The notes: generated by a model from the letters alone, not told the origin. Counted from the first letter of the stretch, positions 38,403-47,893 are shown. The stretch: DNA of 64,000 bases from Acidimicrobiaceae bacterium (GCA_003133325.1 PKXA01000072.1:18495-82494); one strand, 5' to 3'. Numbers and translations are program-made.

Positions 38403-38421
38403 TGAGTGCTATAAAGTCAAT
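38401..38421. promoter_or_regulatory. Candidate MftR operator/promoter between mftR and mftA
   Basis: ATTGA-N11-TCAAT inverted repeat centred on TATAAA (38410-38415), which could serve as a -10 element. It overlaps the mftR start codon, so binding would block both divergent genes. The sequence around is AT-rich in a GC-rich region. Assignment to MftR is inference. Confidence 0.45.
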
Positions 38422-38468
38422 ACATCGTCAACCTGCCGGCCCGTGCCGGTCGAATTCGGGAGGTTCCC

Positions 38469-38615
38469 ATGACTGGTCCTACTACCGGTAACCGCGATTC
38501 GTCGGTGCCCACCACCGTCACGTTGGCCGAGGAACGCACCGACGACGATCAATTCGTCGATGCAGAGCTGCTGGTCGAGGACGTGTCGATCGACGGCATG
38601 TGCGGCGTCTACTAA
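38469..38615 (+). CDS. mftA: Mycofactocin precursor peptide
   Basis: A 48-aa peptide, ATG 38469, TAA 38613-38615. The C-terminus IDGMCGVY ends in the invariant Val-Tyr pair that MftC decarboxylates and crosslinks to form the core of mycofactocin; the preceding acidic stretch (DDDQFVDAELLVEDVS) is the leader recognised by MftB. GGGAGGTTCCC precedes the ATG. First gene of the mft operon, 40 bp before mftB. Confidence 0.95.
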   Translation: MTGPTTGNRDSSVPTTVTLAEERTDDDQFVDAELLVEDVSIDGMCGVY

Positions 38616-38655
38616 GCCCCACGACGCCGATACCCGCCACGGCCCTGCACTGCTG

Positions 38656-38958
38656 ATGCCACCCACCGTCCCGGCTGGGACCACGTCTTTCGACTCCTCC
38701 CTTCCCTGGGCGCTGCACCCGCAGGTGTCTCTCAGACCGGAGACGTTCGGCGCACTGGCGTACCACTTCGGTACCCGACGGCTCTCCTTCTTGAAAAGCC
38801 CCACCCTGTTGGCGGTGGTGTCGTCCCTGGCCACCCAACCCACCGGTCGAGATGCCTGCACGGCGGCGGGAGTGGCGTCCGATGATCTTCCCGACTACGA
38901 ACGGGCCCTGACCACGCTGGCCGAGTCCGGCATGATCTGCGAACGGAGATCGCCATGA
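38656..38958 (+). CDS. mftB: Mycofactocin precursor-recognition (RRE) chaperone
   Basis: 100-aa peptide chaperone. The stretch PQVSLRPETFGALAYHFGTRRLSFLKSP is the PqqD-like winged-helix (RRE) core that binds the MftA leader and presents it to MftC. The ATG at 38656 fits relatives; the open frame upstream overlaps mftA in another frame and is discarded. The stop overlaps the mftC start (ATGA). Confidence 0.92.
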   Translation: MPPTVPAGTTSFDSSLPWALHPQVSLRPETFGALAYHFGTRRLSFLKSPTLLAVVSSLATQPTGRDACTAAGVASDDLPDYERALTTLAESGMICERRSP

Positions 38959-40229
38959 CCCTGGTCACCACCGAGCGCCCGACCACAGAGCGCCCGACCA
39001 CCGGGCGATTGGTCGACCACTTCCAACTGGGCCTCGATGCCCCCATCTGCCTGACCTGGGAGCTCACCTACGCCTGCAACTTGGCATGCGTGCACTGCCT
39101 CTCGAGCTCGGGACGCCGCGATCCGAGGGAGCTGTCCACCGCCGAGTGCAAGGCCCTCATCGATGAGTTCGAGCGGATGCAGATCTTCTACGTCAACATC
39201 GGAGGCGGCGAGCCCACCATCCGTGGCGACTTCTGGGAGTTGGTCGACTATGCGACCGACCACCACGTCGGGGTGAAGTTCTCCACCAATGGATCGAGAA
39301 TCACCCCCGAGGTGGCCGATCGACTGGCATCGAGCGACTACGTGGACGTGCAGATCTCCCTCGACGGCGCCACCTCCGACGTCAACGACGCGATACGGGG
39401 CGTCGGTTCCTTCGACACCGCCATCCGGGCCATGGAGCGGATGGCCGAGGCCGGCTTCGTCGGATTCAAACTCTCAGTGGTGGTCACCCGCCAGAACGTC
39501 TCCCAACTCGACGCCTTCAAGGCACTCGCCGACAAGTACCAAGCCCAACTCCGGCTCACCCGGCTACGCCCCTCGGGGCGCGGGGCCGACGTGTGGGACG
39601 AGCTCCATCCGACTGCCGACCAACAGCGGACACTGTATGCATGGCTGCTGGCCCACGGTGAGCAGGTACTGACCGGTGACTCCTTCTTCCATCTGGCCGG
39701 CTACGGCGAACCGCTCCCCGGGCTCAACCTGTGTGGCGCTGGTCGGGTGGTCTGCCTGGTCGACCCGGTCGGCGATGTCTACGCCTGCCCCTTCGCCATT
39801 CATGACGAGTTTCTGGCCGGGAACGTGCGGTCCCCTGGTGGTTTCGACCGTGTCTGGAAGTCCTCCGACCTCTTCACCGACCTCCGCCGGCCCGATACCG
39901 GAGGAGCGTGTCTGTCTTGCGGAAGCTACGACGCCTGCCGGGGCGGGTGCATGGCGGCCAAGTTCTTCACAGGGCTTCCCCTCGACGGGCCCGACCCCGA
40001 GTGTGTGCTCGGCAACGGAGAGGCGTTGCTGGCCGCGGTGGGTGACACCGTGCTGCCTCAGCCATCGCCCGACCACTCACGCACGTCACCACGCACCGCC
40101 CCGGGCGGCCCGGGCCAGTCGGGTCCGTCGGCCACTCCGGTGGCGGTGGCCCTCCTCCCCCGCCGTGCTGATCGGGCCTGCGACGAGAATCCCCTCGCCG
40201 CCTTCGACCCCCACAGCCACCCGCGCTGA
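38955..40229 (+). CDS. mftC: Mycofactocin radical SAM maturase
   Basis: 424-aa radical SAM/SPASM protein. The CX3CX2C cluster motif is Cys41, Cys45, Cys48 (CNLACVHC), followed by GGGEPTIR; the C-terminal SPASM cysteines are in CLSCGSYDACRGGC and around ECVLGNG. Known MftC oxidatively decarboxylates the MftA C-terminal Tyr and forms a Val-Tyr C-C bond. The tail after about residue 370 is Pro/Ser-rich and looks disordered. Confidence 0.96.
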   Translation: MTLVTTERPTTERPTTGRLVDHFQLGLDAPICLTWELTYACNLACVHCLSSSGRRDPRELSTAECKALIDEFERMQIFYVNIGGGEPTIRGDFWELVDYATDHHVGVKFSTNGSRITPEVADRLASSDYVDVQISLDGATSDVNDAIRGVGSFDTAIRAMERMAEAGFVGFKLSVVVTRQNVSQLDAFKALADKYQAQLRLTRLRPSGRGADVWDELHPTADQQRTLYAWLLAHGEQVLTGDSFFHLAGYGEPLPGLNLCGAGRVVCLVDPVGDVYACPFAIHDEFLAGNVRSPGGFDRVWKSSDLFTDLRRPDTGGACLSCGSYDACRGGCMAAKFFTGLPLDGPDPECVLGNGEALLAAVGDTVLPQPSPDHSRTSPRTAPGGPGQSGPSATPVAVALLPRRADRACDENPLAAFDPHSHPR

Positions 40230-40232
40230 CAG

Positions 40233-42194
40233 GTGGCCAGCCTGGTCGACGCCATCACCGTGGCCGGAAGAACCGCCTCTTCGAGGGTGATCTTCGGTCC
40301 CCACGAGACCAATTTGGGCGATGACCGTGCCATCAGCCATCGTCACGTGGCCTACTACCAGGCCAGGGCGGCGGGGGGCAGCGGCATCATCGTGACCGAG
40401 ACGGCCTCGGTGCACCCGTCGGACTGGCCCTATGAACGTGCGCCGCTGGCCACCGAGTGCGGGCCCGGGTGGGCGGCCACTGCTGCCGCCTGTCACCCGC
40501 ACGGGACCCTGGTGATCGCCGGACTGGGCCACGCCGGCGGACAGGGATCCAGCGCGTACTCCCAATCGGTGATGTGGGCGCCCTCGTCGGTGGCCGATGC
40601 CATCAACCGCGAGATGCCCATGGAGATGGAGCAGGACGAGATCGACCAGCTGGTGGCCGGATTCGCCCACGCCGCCCGATTGGCCGCCGCCTCGGGTCTC
40701 GACGGTGTGGAGATCGACATCGGTCCCTTCTCGTTGCTGCGCCAGTTCCATTCGGGCCTGACCAACCTGCGGGACGACGGCTACGGGACCGACAGGTTGC
40801 GGCTGACGGTCGAGGTGGTGGCCGCGGTGCGCCATGCGATCGGCGACGATCACCTGGTGTCGGTCCGGCTGTGCTGCGATGAGCTGGCCCCGTGGGCGGG
40901 GGTCACTCCCGACCACGCCGCCGATCACGTTGCGGCTCTGGCCGACCAGGTGGACCTGGTGGTGGTGGTTCGGGGTGGCCCGTTCTCCGCGTCCGCCTAT
41001 CGTCCCGCCGGCCATACCCCGGCCACCTTCAATGCCGACCTGTGCCGGCGCATGCGTGGGTCAGCGGAGGGCCGGGTGCCGGTGGTGCTGCAGGGAAGCG
41101 TGATCGACCCCGGGGTGGCCCAAGCCGCGCTGGACGACGGCACCGCCGACCTGGTGGAGATGACCCGGGCCCAGATCGCCGACCCGCGGCTCGTCACCCT
41201 GTTCCGCAACGGGGCGGCGCAAAGGATTCGCCCCTGCATTCTCTGCAATCAGGCCTGTCGCGTGCGCGACAACCGCAATCCCATCGTGAGCTGTGTGGGT
41301 GAGCCGCGTAGTGGCCACGAGACCACCGACCCGGATACCTGGGGCACTGACCCGGTAGGCGTCGATGTTCTGGTGGTGGGGGGTGGAGTGGCCGGCCTCG
41401 AGTGCGCCCGGGTGCTGGCCGGTCGGGGCCACCGGGTGCGGTTGGTTGAACGGGACCGGCAGCTGGGCGGAGCGGCACGAACTGCGGCGGTGGGCCCGGG
41501 CCGCGAGCGGATGGCCGACCTGGCCGAGTGGCTGGCCGGCGAGTGCCGGGTATCGGGGGTGAAGGTGGACCTCGGCACCGAGCTCACCTCCTCTGATCTC
41601 GACGGCGCCGCTGAACAGGGCACCGCGGTGGTCATCGCCACCGGCTCCAGGCCGTTGCCGTTCGAGATTCCCGTCGACGAAACCATCACCGTGGTCGATG
41701 TGGCCTGGTTGCTGGCGGGAGGCCCGGACCGGCTCCCGGTCGGCCGGGTGGTGGTCCACGATCCGGTGGGCGGACCTGTCGCCGTCGGCGCGGCCGAATG
41801 GCTGGCGGGCGAGGGGCGCGAGGTGGCGATCGTCACCTCCGATCAGATCGTCGGCACCCAGCTGGCGCTCACCGGAGACCTGGCCGATGCCAATACCCGG
41901 TTACAACGCGCCGGGGTGAAACGCGAGCTCCGGTCCATCCTCCGAGGGGCGAAGGGTGGCCGGGCCCAGCTCGACGACGTCTGGACCGGGGAGCGTCGGG
42001 AGATCGACTGCGCCGTCATCGTCGACTGCAACCATCGACTGCCGGAGGAAGCGTTGTACCTGGAGCGGCCGGGGACGCCGCGGGCCGGGGACTGCGTGGC
42101 GCCCCGCACCGTGCTCGAAGCGATACTGGAAGGGCGCCGGCGAGCACTGGAGATCGGAAGCGGCGCCCACGTCGGAAAAGAGAACGCCAGGTGA
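40233..42194 (+). CDS. Mycofactocin-system FadH/OYE-family oxidoreductase 1
   Basis: 653-aa three-cofactor enzyme like 2,4-dienoyl-CoA reductase: an N-terminal FMN TIM barrel (RVIFGPHETNLGDD to about 330), a [4Fe-4S] motif CX2CX3CX11C starting CILCNQAC, and a C-terminal FAD/NAD(P) domain with VDVLVVGGGVAGLECARVL. The hallmark loop of active OYEs is degenerate: the line LRQFHSGLTNLRDDGYG lacks the usual FLSPxxNxRxDxYGG. So the barrel may no longer act as an ene-reductase and may instead relay electrons or bind mycofactocin. GTG start at 40233, three bases after the mftC stop. Confidence 0.9.
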   Translation: MASLVDAITVAGRTASSRVIFGPHETNLGDDRAISHRHVAYYQARAAGGSGIIVTETASVHPSDWPYERAPLATECGPGWAATAAACHPHGTLVIAGLGHAGGQGSSAYSQSVMWAPSSVADAINREMPMEMEQDEIDQLVAGFAHAARLAAASGLDGVEIDIGPFSLLRQFHSGLTNLRDDGYGTDRLRLTVEVVAAVRHAIGDDHLVSVRLCCDELAPWAGVTPDHAADHVAALADQVDLVVVVRGGPFSASAYRPAGHTPATFNADLCRRMRGSAEGRVPVVLQGSVIDPGVAQAALDDGTADLVEMTRAQIADPRLVTLFRNGAAQRIRPCILCNQACRVRDNRNPIVSCVGEPRSGHETTDPDTWGTDPVGVDVLVVGGGVAGLECARVLAGRGHRVRLVERDRQLGGAARTAAVGPGRERMADLAEWLAGECRVSGVKVDLGTELTSSDLDGAAEQGTAVVIATGSRPLPFEIPVDETITVVDVAWLLAGGPDRLPVGRVVVHDPVGGPVAVGAAEWLAGEGREVAIVTSDQIVGTQLALTGDLADANTRLQRAGVKRELRSILRGAKGGRAQLDDVWTGERREIDCAVIVDCNHRLPEEALYLERPGTPRAGDCVAPRTVLEAILEGRRRALEIGSGAHVGKENAR

Positions 42195-42198
42195 TCCG

Positions 42199-44175
42199 AT
42201 GACCGGCGGCAGCCAGTACCGCCATCTCTTCACGCCCCTGCGTCTCGGGCCGGTCACGGTCCGCAACCGGATCGTGTTCTCGGCCCACCTCACCAACTAC
42301 GCCGCCGACGGGCTGCCCACCGAGCAACACGCCGCCTACTACGCCGCCCGGGCGGCCGGGGGGAGCGGTCTGATCATCACCGAGGAACATTCCACCCACG
42401 TCACCGACTGGCCGTACGAGAAGCTCATCCACGGTTTCAACCCGGCGGTGGTCCCGGGGTACCGGCGCATCACCGACGCGGTACATGCCCACGACGTTCC
42501 CATCTTCGCCCAGATCAACCACAATGGTGGGCAGGCATCGAGCATGTACAGCCGCCTGCCGGTATGGGCCCCTAGCCCGGTACCTGACCCGTTGTTCCGC
42601 GAGGTGCCCAAGGCGGTCGAGCTCCACGAGATCCACGAGATCGTGGCCGGCTACGCCACCGTGGCCGCACGCTGCATCGCCGGGGGCTTCGATGGAATCG
42701 AACTGCAGTGCTCCCACTCCTCCATCGTCAGGGGCTTCCTCTCCCCTGCCACCAACCGCCGTACCGACCGGTACGGGGGCCCGTTGGAGAACCGGGCACG
42801 GCTATTGCTCGAGATCGTCGACGCGGTGCGCGAGGCGATCGGCACCCACCAGGCCCTCGGTGTCCGCATCTGTGGAGACGAGCTCATCGAGGGGGGAACC
42901 GGCATTCACGACGCGGTCGAGGTGGCCAAGATGGTTGATGCCACCGGTCAGGTCGACTACATCAACACCTCGATCGGGGTGGCCACCGCCACGCTCTACA
43001 TGATCGAGGCCAGCATGCAGGTGCCTCCGGGGTACGCCATGTACATTCCCAGTGCCATACGCGAGGCAGTGGGCGTGCCGGTGGTGGGTGTCGGGCGCTT
43101 CAAGGACCCGCTGCAGGCGGACCGGGCCCTCGACGCGGGGCAGTGCGATCTGGTCGGGGTGGTCAGAGGCCAGATCGCCGACGCCGACTTCGCCGCCAAG
43201 GCCCGCTCCGGTCACGCCACCGACATCCGGACCTGCCTGTCGTGCAATCAGGAGTGTGTCGGCCGGATGGGTCTCAACCGGTGGCTCGGATGCATCGAGA
43301 ATCCCCGGACCGGACGTGAGTCCATCCCCCTGCCCGTCCCGCAGAAACGGTCCAAGGTGGTGGTGGTGGTGGGCGGGGGCCCGGGCGGTCTCCAGGCGGC
43401 GGTGACCGCTGCCGAGCGCGGGCACCGGGTGACCCTGTTCGAACGTCACGACCGCCTGGGTGGACAGGTTCTGGTGGCGGCCACCGTCCCCAGCCGGGCC
43501 GAGTTCCTCGATATCGCCCGCAACCTCATCGTGCATGCCCGCCGGGCCGGTGTCGAAATCCGCACCGGCACCGAAGCTGATGCCGACTCGATCCGAGCCG
43601 AACAACCCGACGCGGTGATCGTGGCCACCGGCGCCCGCCCGTCCCGCCCGTGGTGGGCCAGGGACCACCGCCGGGTGGTCGACATCCGCGACGTGCTCGA
43701 GGGCCGGGTATCTCCCGAAGGCGACGTGGTGGTGGTCGACGAACTCGGATTCCATCAGGCCACGTCGACGGCCGAGTTGCTGGCCGACCGGGGCTGCCGG
43801 GTGGAGATCGTCACCAACGGCATGGTCGTCGGCCAAGATCTGGGAATCACCCTCGACATGGAGACCTGGAACGTGAAAGCCCACGCCAAGGGGATCACCC
43901 AGAGTGTGGATCTGGTCCCGATGGGAGCCGGTCCCATCGAGGAAGGCCCGCATCCCGGTGGTGTGGACCTATCGCTGCAACACCACCCCACCGGCACCGA
44001 CCAGCAACGCCACTGCGACTGGGTGGTCTGCTCCGTCCAACAGCAACCTGATGACGTTCTGTGGTCGGCCCTGCGCCACTCCCCCTTCGACGTCTACCGC
44101 ATCGGGGACTGCCTGGCCCCCCGGCGCGCCCACGCCGCGGTGATCGAGGGCCACCGGGTGGCGGTGGCACTGTGA
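42199..44175 (+). CDS. Mycofactocin-system FadH/OYE-family oxidoreductase 2
   Basis: 658 aa, paralogue of the preceding gene but with the canonical signature GFLSPATNRRTDRYGG and NRARLLLEIV. FMN barrel (1 to about 350), Fe-S motif CX2CX3CX11C starting CLSCNQEC, then FAD domain VVVVGGGPGGLQAAVTAAERG and second Rossmann half around DVVVVDELGFHQ. Probably flavin-dependent reductase or electron relay linked to mycofactocin. ATG at 42199 chosen (MTGGSQYRHLFTPLRLG); upstream open frame overlaps the previous gene. The stop overlaps etfA (GTGA). Confidence 0.93.
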   Translation: MTGGSQYRHLFTPLRLGPVTVRNRIVFSAHLTNYAADGLPTEQHAAYYAARAAGGSGLIITEEHSTHVTDWPYEKLIHGFNPAVVPGYRRITDAVHAHDVPIFAQINHNGGQASSMYSRLPVWAPSPVPDPLFREVPKAVELHEIHEIVAGYATVAARCIAGGFDGIELQCSHSSIVRGFLSPATNRRTDRYGGPLENRARLLLEIVDAVREAIGTHQALGVRICGDELIEGGTGIHDAVEVAKMVDATGQVDYINTSIGVATATLYMIEASMQVPPGYAMYIPSAIREAVGVPVVGVGRFKDPLQADRALDAGQCDLVGVVRGQIADADFAAKARSGHATDIRTCLSCNQECVGRMGLNRWLGCIENPRTGRESIPLPVPQKRSKVVVVVGGGPGGLQAAVTAAERGHRVTLFERHDRLGGQVLVAATVPSRAEFLDIARNLIVHARRAGVEIRTGTEADADSIRAEQPDAVIVATGARPSRPWWARDHRRVVDIRDVLEGRVSPEGDVVVVDELGFHQATSTAELLADRGCRVEIVTNGMVVGQDLGITLDMETWNVKAHAKGITQSVDLVPMGAGPIEEGPHPGGVDLSLQHHPTGTDQQRHCDWVVCSVQQQPDDVLWSALRHSPFDVYRIGDCLAPRRAHAAVIEGHRVAVAL

Positions 44176-45254
44176 GGGGGCTCGATGCCGGACGACCGGT
44201 TGCGGTGGTGGTGGCCCGGGGTGGGCGATTGCCGGTCGGAGGCGACGAAGCGGTAGCGGAAGCCGGGGGGCTGGTGGTGGTGGTCGGCTCGGGCACCGAC
44301 GAGGCGGCCCGGTCGCTGGCGGCCGCGGAACGGGCGTGGTTCTGCGAGACAGGTCCCGGCTTGCAGCCGGGAGCACTGGCGGCCGCCCTGGCCCCACTCC
44401 TCCACGGCGTGCCGTTGGTGGTGATGCCCTCGTCGCCGGACGGACGCGATCTTGCTCCCCGGGTGGCGGCGATCCTCGACCGTCCCTTCATTGCCCATGC
44501 CGTGTCCGTCTCCTTCCGGCCGGGCCCCGGACCGGACGGACCCAGCGGCACCAACGAGCACACCGGAGGTGTGGATGCCGAGGTGTCCCGCCTCGACGAC
44601 CGGATCCTGGTGCCGGTAACGGTGGACGGCCCGGCGGTGGCCACCCTGGTTCCCGGCAGCCGCTCGGTGGTGCCGCGGCGACAACCATCACCCTGGGAGC
44701 CGGAGCCGGTGACCCTTTCCGGCCCCTCCCCCGGGGGTGGTCCCGGGAGCGGACCTCTCGACCCCCAGGTTGTCGAGATCTTGGAACCTGACCCCGCCAC
44801 CATGGACCTGGCCGACGCGGTGCGGGTGCTGGGAGGAGGGGCGGGTCTGGCCGCGGGCACATCCGACGATCGGGCCCGGGCCACCTTCGACCTGCTGGTG
44901 CAGGTCTCCGCCGCGCTGGGGGCGTCGGCCGGGGCCACCCGGGTTGTCACCGACGCCGGGTGGATCGGGTACGAACGTCAGATCGGAACCACCGGTGTCA
45001 CCGTCGACCCCGACCTCTACATCGCCTTGGGCGTATCCGGTGCCACCCAGCACGTAGGTGGGCTCGGGGCACCCCGTCACGTGGTGAGTGTGAACACCGA
45101 TCCATCGTGCCCGATGACCGCCATGGCCGATCTGGGTCTCATCACCGACGGACGCGGGCTGTTGATCGAGTTGGCCCGCCGGTTGAACGTCGTGATTCCC
45201 ACCGGCGTCCTGACCGGCCACGGCCCGGGCGACATCGAGGGTGGCCATGGGTAA
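44172..45254 (+). CDS. Mycofactocin-associated electron transfer flavoprotein alpha subunit
   Basis: 360 aa. The C-terminal FAD domain (from about 230) has GASAGATRVVTDAGWIG, QIGTTGVTVDPDLYIALGVSG and SVNTDPSCPMTAMADLG, the conserved EtfA/FixB series. The N-terminal domain is shorter and more divergent than in housekeeping EtfA. Forms a heterodimer with EtfB (46925-47893), which carries the AMP site, and passes electrons to FixC/FixX. GTG start overlaps the preceding stop. Confidence 0.9.
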   Translation: MRGLDAGRPVAVVVARGGRLPVGGDEAVAEAGGLVVVVGSGTDEAARSLAAAERAWFCETGPGLQPGALAAALAPLLHGVPLVVMPSSPDGRDLAPRVAAILDRPFIAHAVSVSFRPGPGPDGPSGTNEHTGGVDAEVSRLDDRILVPVTVDGPAVATLVPGSRSVVPRRQPSPWEPEPVTLSGPSPGGGPGSGPLDPQVVEILEPDPATMDLADAVRVLGGGAGLAAGTSDDRARATFDLLVQVSAALGASAGATRVVTDAGWIGYERQIGTTGVTVDPDLYIALGVSGATQHVGGLGAPRHVVSVNTDPSCPMTAMADLGLITDGRGLLIELARRLNVVIPTGVLTGHGPGDIEGGHG

Positions 45255-46593
45255 GGCCGACGTGGTTCCCACCCCCGGCGTCTCGTCCGACACCCCTGCC
45301 TTCGATGCGGTGGTCGTGGGTGCCGGGCCGGCGGGCTCGGCGACGGCATTGGCCCTGGCCCGGGCCGGGCGATCGGTCGTCCTGGTCGAGCGCGGGCCGT
45401 TTCCCGGCTCCAAGAACGTCTACGGCGGGGTGGTCTACGGACGGGTCCTCGACGAGGTGGTTCCCGGGTGGTGGAACGAGGTCCCCGTGGAACGCTGGGT
45501 GGTCCGGCGGTCCACCATGATGATGACCGGCACCCAGTCGCTGGCCGTCGACTACCGGTCGGCGGCGTGGGGCGAGGCGCCCTACAACGGGATGACCACG
45601 GTTCGGTCCCGCTTCGACAACTGGCTGGCCACCAAGGCTGTCGAGGCCGGCGCCCAACTGGTCACCTCCACGGTCGCCACCGGCCTGTTGCGGGACGGTC
45701 ATGGGCGTATCGTCGGGGTTCGCACCGATCGGGACCAGGGTGAACTGCGGGCCAACGTGGTGGTGGCGTGTGACGGAGTCAATTCGCTTCTGGCCAAGGA
45801 AGCCGGGCTGATGGCGCCGGCCGAGGCCTCGCACCACACCCTCGGGGTGAAAGAGGTCCTGGACCTGCCCGGACACGTCATCGACGAGCGGTTCGGGCTG
45901 CGTAGGGACGAAGGCGTCGATATCGAGATGTTGGGTTGCACCCGGGGCATTCCCGGGGGCGGGTTCCTCTACACCAACTCGGACACCGTGAGCCTCGGGG
46001 TCGTGCTCTCGTTGCCTCACCTGGCCGAGGCCAAGGTCCGGCCCGAGGAACTGATCGCCGACCTCAAAAACCATCCCTCCGTCGCTCCCTACCTGCGGGG
46101 AGCCACCTTGCGCGAGTACGCCGCCCACCTGATCCCCGAGGGGGGCTACGACACCATGCCCACCATGGTCACCGACGGGATGTTGGTGGCCGGCGATGCC
46201 GCCGCCATGACACTGGCGGCCGGGCTCTGGCTGGAAGGCGTCAATTTCGCCATCGGCTCCGGACTTGCCGCCGGGCGGGCGGTCGACCGGGCCATCGCCG
46301 CCGGAGACTGCTCGGCGAAAGGACTGGCCTCCTATCGCTCCGATCTGGAAGGTCAATTTGTGCTGGCCGACCACAAACGGTTTCGCAAGGCCCCGGCGCT
46401 CGTGCTCTCCGAGCGGATACAGCAGCGCTACCCGGGCCTCATCTGCGACCTGGTCGACGGGATGTTCACCGTGACCAACCCGGTGCCGAAACCGGGAGGC
46501 GTGCGGCTGACCCGGTCGGTCGCGGCCAAACACGGTGTCAAACTCCGACAACTGGCAGCCGACACCGTGCGGGCCCTGAGAGTCTTCGGATGA
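45247..46593 (+). CDS. fixC: FixC-like flavoprotein (ETF:quinone oxidoreductase family)
   Basis: 448-aa FAD protein. VVVGAGPAGSATALALARAG opens the fold; GSKNVYGGVVYG and the large GSGLAAGRAVDRAI segment match FixC/ETF-QO. Would accept electrons from the adjacent EtfAB and pass them, with FixX, to membrane quinone. The ATG at 45247 is used because GAGG sits six bases upstream; a GTG at 45241 is also in frame. Overlaps etfA and fixX. Confidence 0.92.
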   Translation: MGKADVVPTPGVSSDTPAFDAVVVGAGPAGSATALALARAGRSVVLVERGPFPGSKNVYGGVVYGRVLDEVVPGWWNEVPVERWVVRRSTMMMTGTQSLAVDYRSAAWGEAPYNGMTTVRSRFDNWLATKAVEAGAQLVTSTVATGLLRDGHGRIVGVRTDRDQGELRANVVVACDGVNSLLAKEAGLMAPAEASHHTLGVKEVLDLPGHVIDERFGLRRDEGVDIEMLGCTRGIPGGGFLYTNSDTVSLGVVLSLPHLAEAKVRPEELIADLKNHPSVAPYLRGATLREYAAHLIPEGGYDTMPTMVTDGMLVAGDAAAMTLAAGLWLEGVNFAIGSGLAAGRAVDRAIAAGDCSAKGLASYRSDLEGQFVLADHKRFRKAPALVLSERIQQRYPGLICDLVDGMFTVTNPVPKPGGVRLTRSVAAKHGVKLRQLAADTVRALRVFG

Positions 46594-46928
46594 GCGCCGC
46601 GGGTGGAGTTCCCGGATCGGGCCACGAGGTGCCGGGGGGAACATGGCGGGGCATCTCCTTCGAGGACCGGATGTCCACTGTCGAGTTCAGGGTGGGCGAG
46701 CGAGCCCACATCACCGTCGACTCCGATGTGTGCCGGTCGTGCACCACCAAGGCCTGCGTGACCGCCTGTCCGGCCAACCTGTTCGCACCCACGTCGGAGG
46801 GAGGCATCCTCTTCAACTACGAGGAGTGCTTCGAGTGTGGGACCTGTTACATGGTGTGCAATCACGAGGGCGCCATCACCTGGACCTATCCCGACGGCGG
46901 CCTGGGCGTCGTCTTCCATCATGGATGA
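46590..46928 (+). CDS. fixX: FixX-like ferredoxin
   Basis: 112-aa ferredoxin-like protein. Eight cysteines lie in two sets: Cys48, 51, 56, 60 (CRSCTTKACVTAC) and Cys80, 83, 86, 90 (CFECGTCYMVC), as in FixX and the Fe-S domain of ETF-QO. It completes the FixC electron path. The first 28 residues are poorly conserved; an ATG at codon 28 (MSTVEFRVG) is another possible start. The start overlaps the fixC stop (ATGA). Confidence 0.92.
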   Translation: MSAAGGVPGSGHEVPGGTWRGISFEDRMSTVEFRVGERAHITVDSDVCRSCTTKACVTACPANLFAPTSEGGILFNYEECFECGTCYMVCNHEGAITWTYPDGGLGVVFHHG

Positions 46929-47893
46929 GCCCCATGGATGACATCCGGCCCGGGCCCATGGTGGTCGCCTGCATCCGGATCACCGATCTCCGCCCCCAGA
47001 TCGAACCATTGTCGGGAACCGTTGTCCGGGAGCCATGGAGCACCGGGTTGTCGCCGCCTGACGCCGCCGCCTTGGAGTACTCCTTCCGCATCGCCGAGGC
47101 CTGGTCCGGCCACGTGGTGGTGATCACCGCCGCCCCACCCTCTGCCGATGCCGTCCTCCGGGATGCCCGAGCCCTCGGAGCCACCGTGCTTCGCATCGCT
47201 GTCGGCAGTCCATCCTCGGATCAGGCCTACATGGACGACCTGGGATCGGATGAACGGGCCATGGCCGGGATGATCGTGGCCGCCCTGGCCCCGTTCGGTC
47301 GACCGTCATTGGTGGTGTGCGGGGACCGATCCTCCGACCGCGGCACCGGGGCGTTGCCGGCGTTTTTGGCCCATGAGCTCGGTGCGGCCCAAGCCCTGGG
47401 CCTGGTGGCCATCACCACCACCGACCAGGAATCGATGGTGGTGGCCGAACGCCGATTGGATGGGGGGTGGCGAGAACGCCTTCATGTCCCGTGCCCGGCG
47501 GTGTGCTCGGTGGAAGGCGCCGGCGTCCGGCTCCGTCGAGCCTCGTTGACCGCCACCCTGGCGGCCCAACGCACCGAGATCCCCCAGGTGACCGCGGCCG
47601 GTGGGCCCGGCACCACCCGAGGTACGCATCCCGGCGGGCCGGCCGAGGTTGTGGTGGGACCGGGGCGTCCCTTCCGGCCCCGCACCCGGGTGGTACCGGC
47701 CCCCGATGGTGACGACCCCCGGTTGCGACTGCTGGCCCTCACCGGAGCACTGGTGGCCCATGACCCGCCCACGGTCGTCGGGCCCATCGACGCCGCCGGT
47801 GCCGCTGACGCCTTGTTGGCATTCCTCATCCGCCACGGCTACCTCGATACTGAACCGGTTGGTGAAGAGGCGGCCACCGAGGGGACGCGGTGA
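46925..47893 (+). CDS. Mycofactocin-associated electron transfer flavoprotein beta subunit
   Basis: 322-aa EtfB/FixA homologue. PPDAAALEYSFRIAE is the usual early helix, and CGDRSSDRGTGALPAFLAHELGAAQALGLV is the AMP-binding region. It is longer than housekeeping EtfB (about 250-260 aa), with an extra C-terminal part after about 240. Partner of EtfA at 44172-45254; the two subunits are separated by fixCX. Start ATG 46925 overlaps the fixX stop. Confidence 0.88.
   Translation: MSPMDDIRPGPMVVACIRITDLRPQIEPLSGTVVREPWSTGLSPPDAAALEYSFRIAEAWSGHVVVITAAPPSADAVLRDARALGATVLRIAVGSPSSDQAYMDDLGSDERAMAGMIVAALAPFGRPSLVVCGDRSSDRGTGALPAFLAHELGAAQALGLVAITTTDQESMVVAERRLDGGWRERLHVPCPAVCSVEGAGVRLRRASLTATLAAQRTEIPQVTAAGGPGTTRGTHPGGPAEVVVGPGRPFRPRTRVVPAPDGDDPRLRLLALTGALVAHDPPTVVGPIDAAGAADALLAFLIRHGYLDTEPVGEEAATEGTR

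Noticed and set aside
42802..43953. Long leftward open frame opposite OYE 2
   Set aside because: Shadow of a high-GC gene; no motifs, while the rightward frame is a complete enzyme.
45142..46644. 500-codon leftward open frame opposite fixC
   Set aside because: Same reason: mirror frame of a GC-rich gene with repetitive His/Gly/Asp composition.
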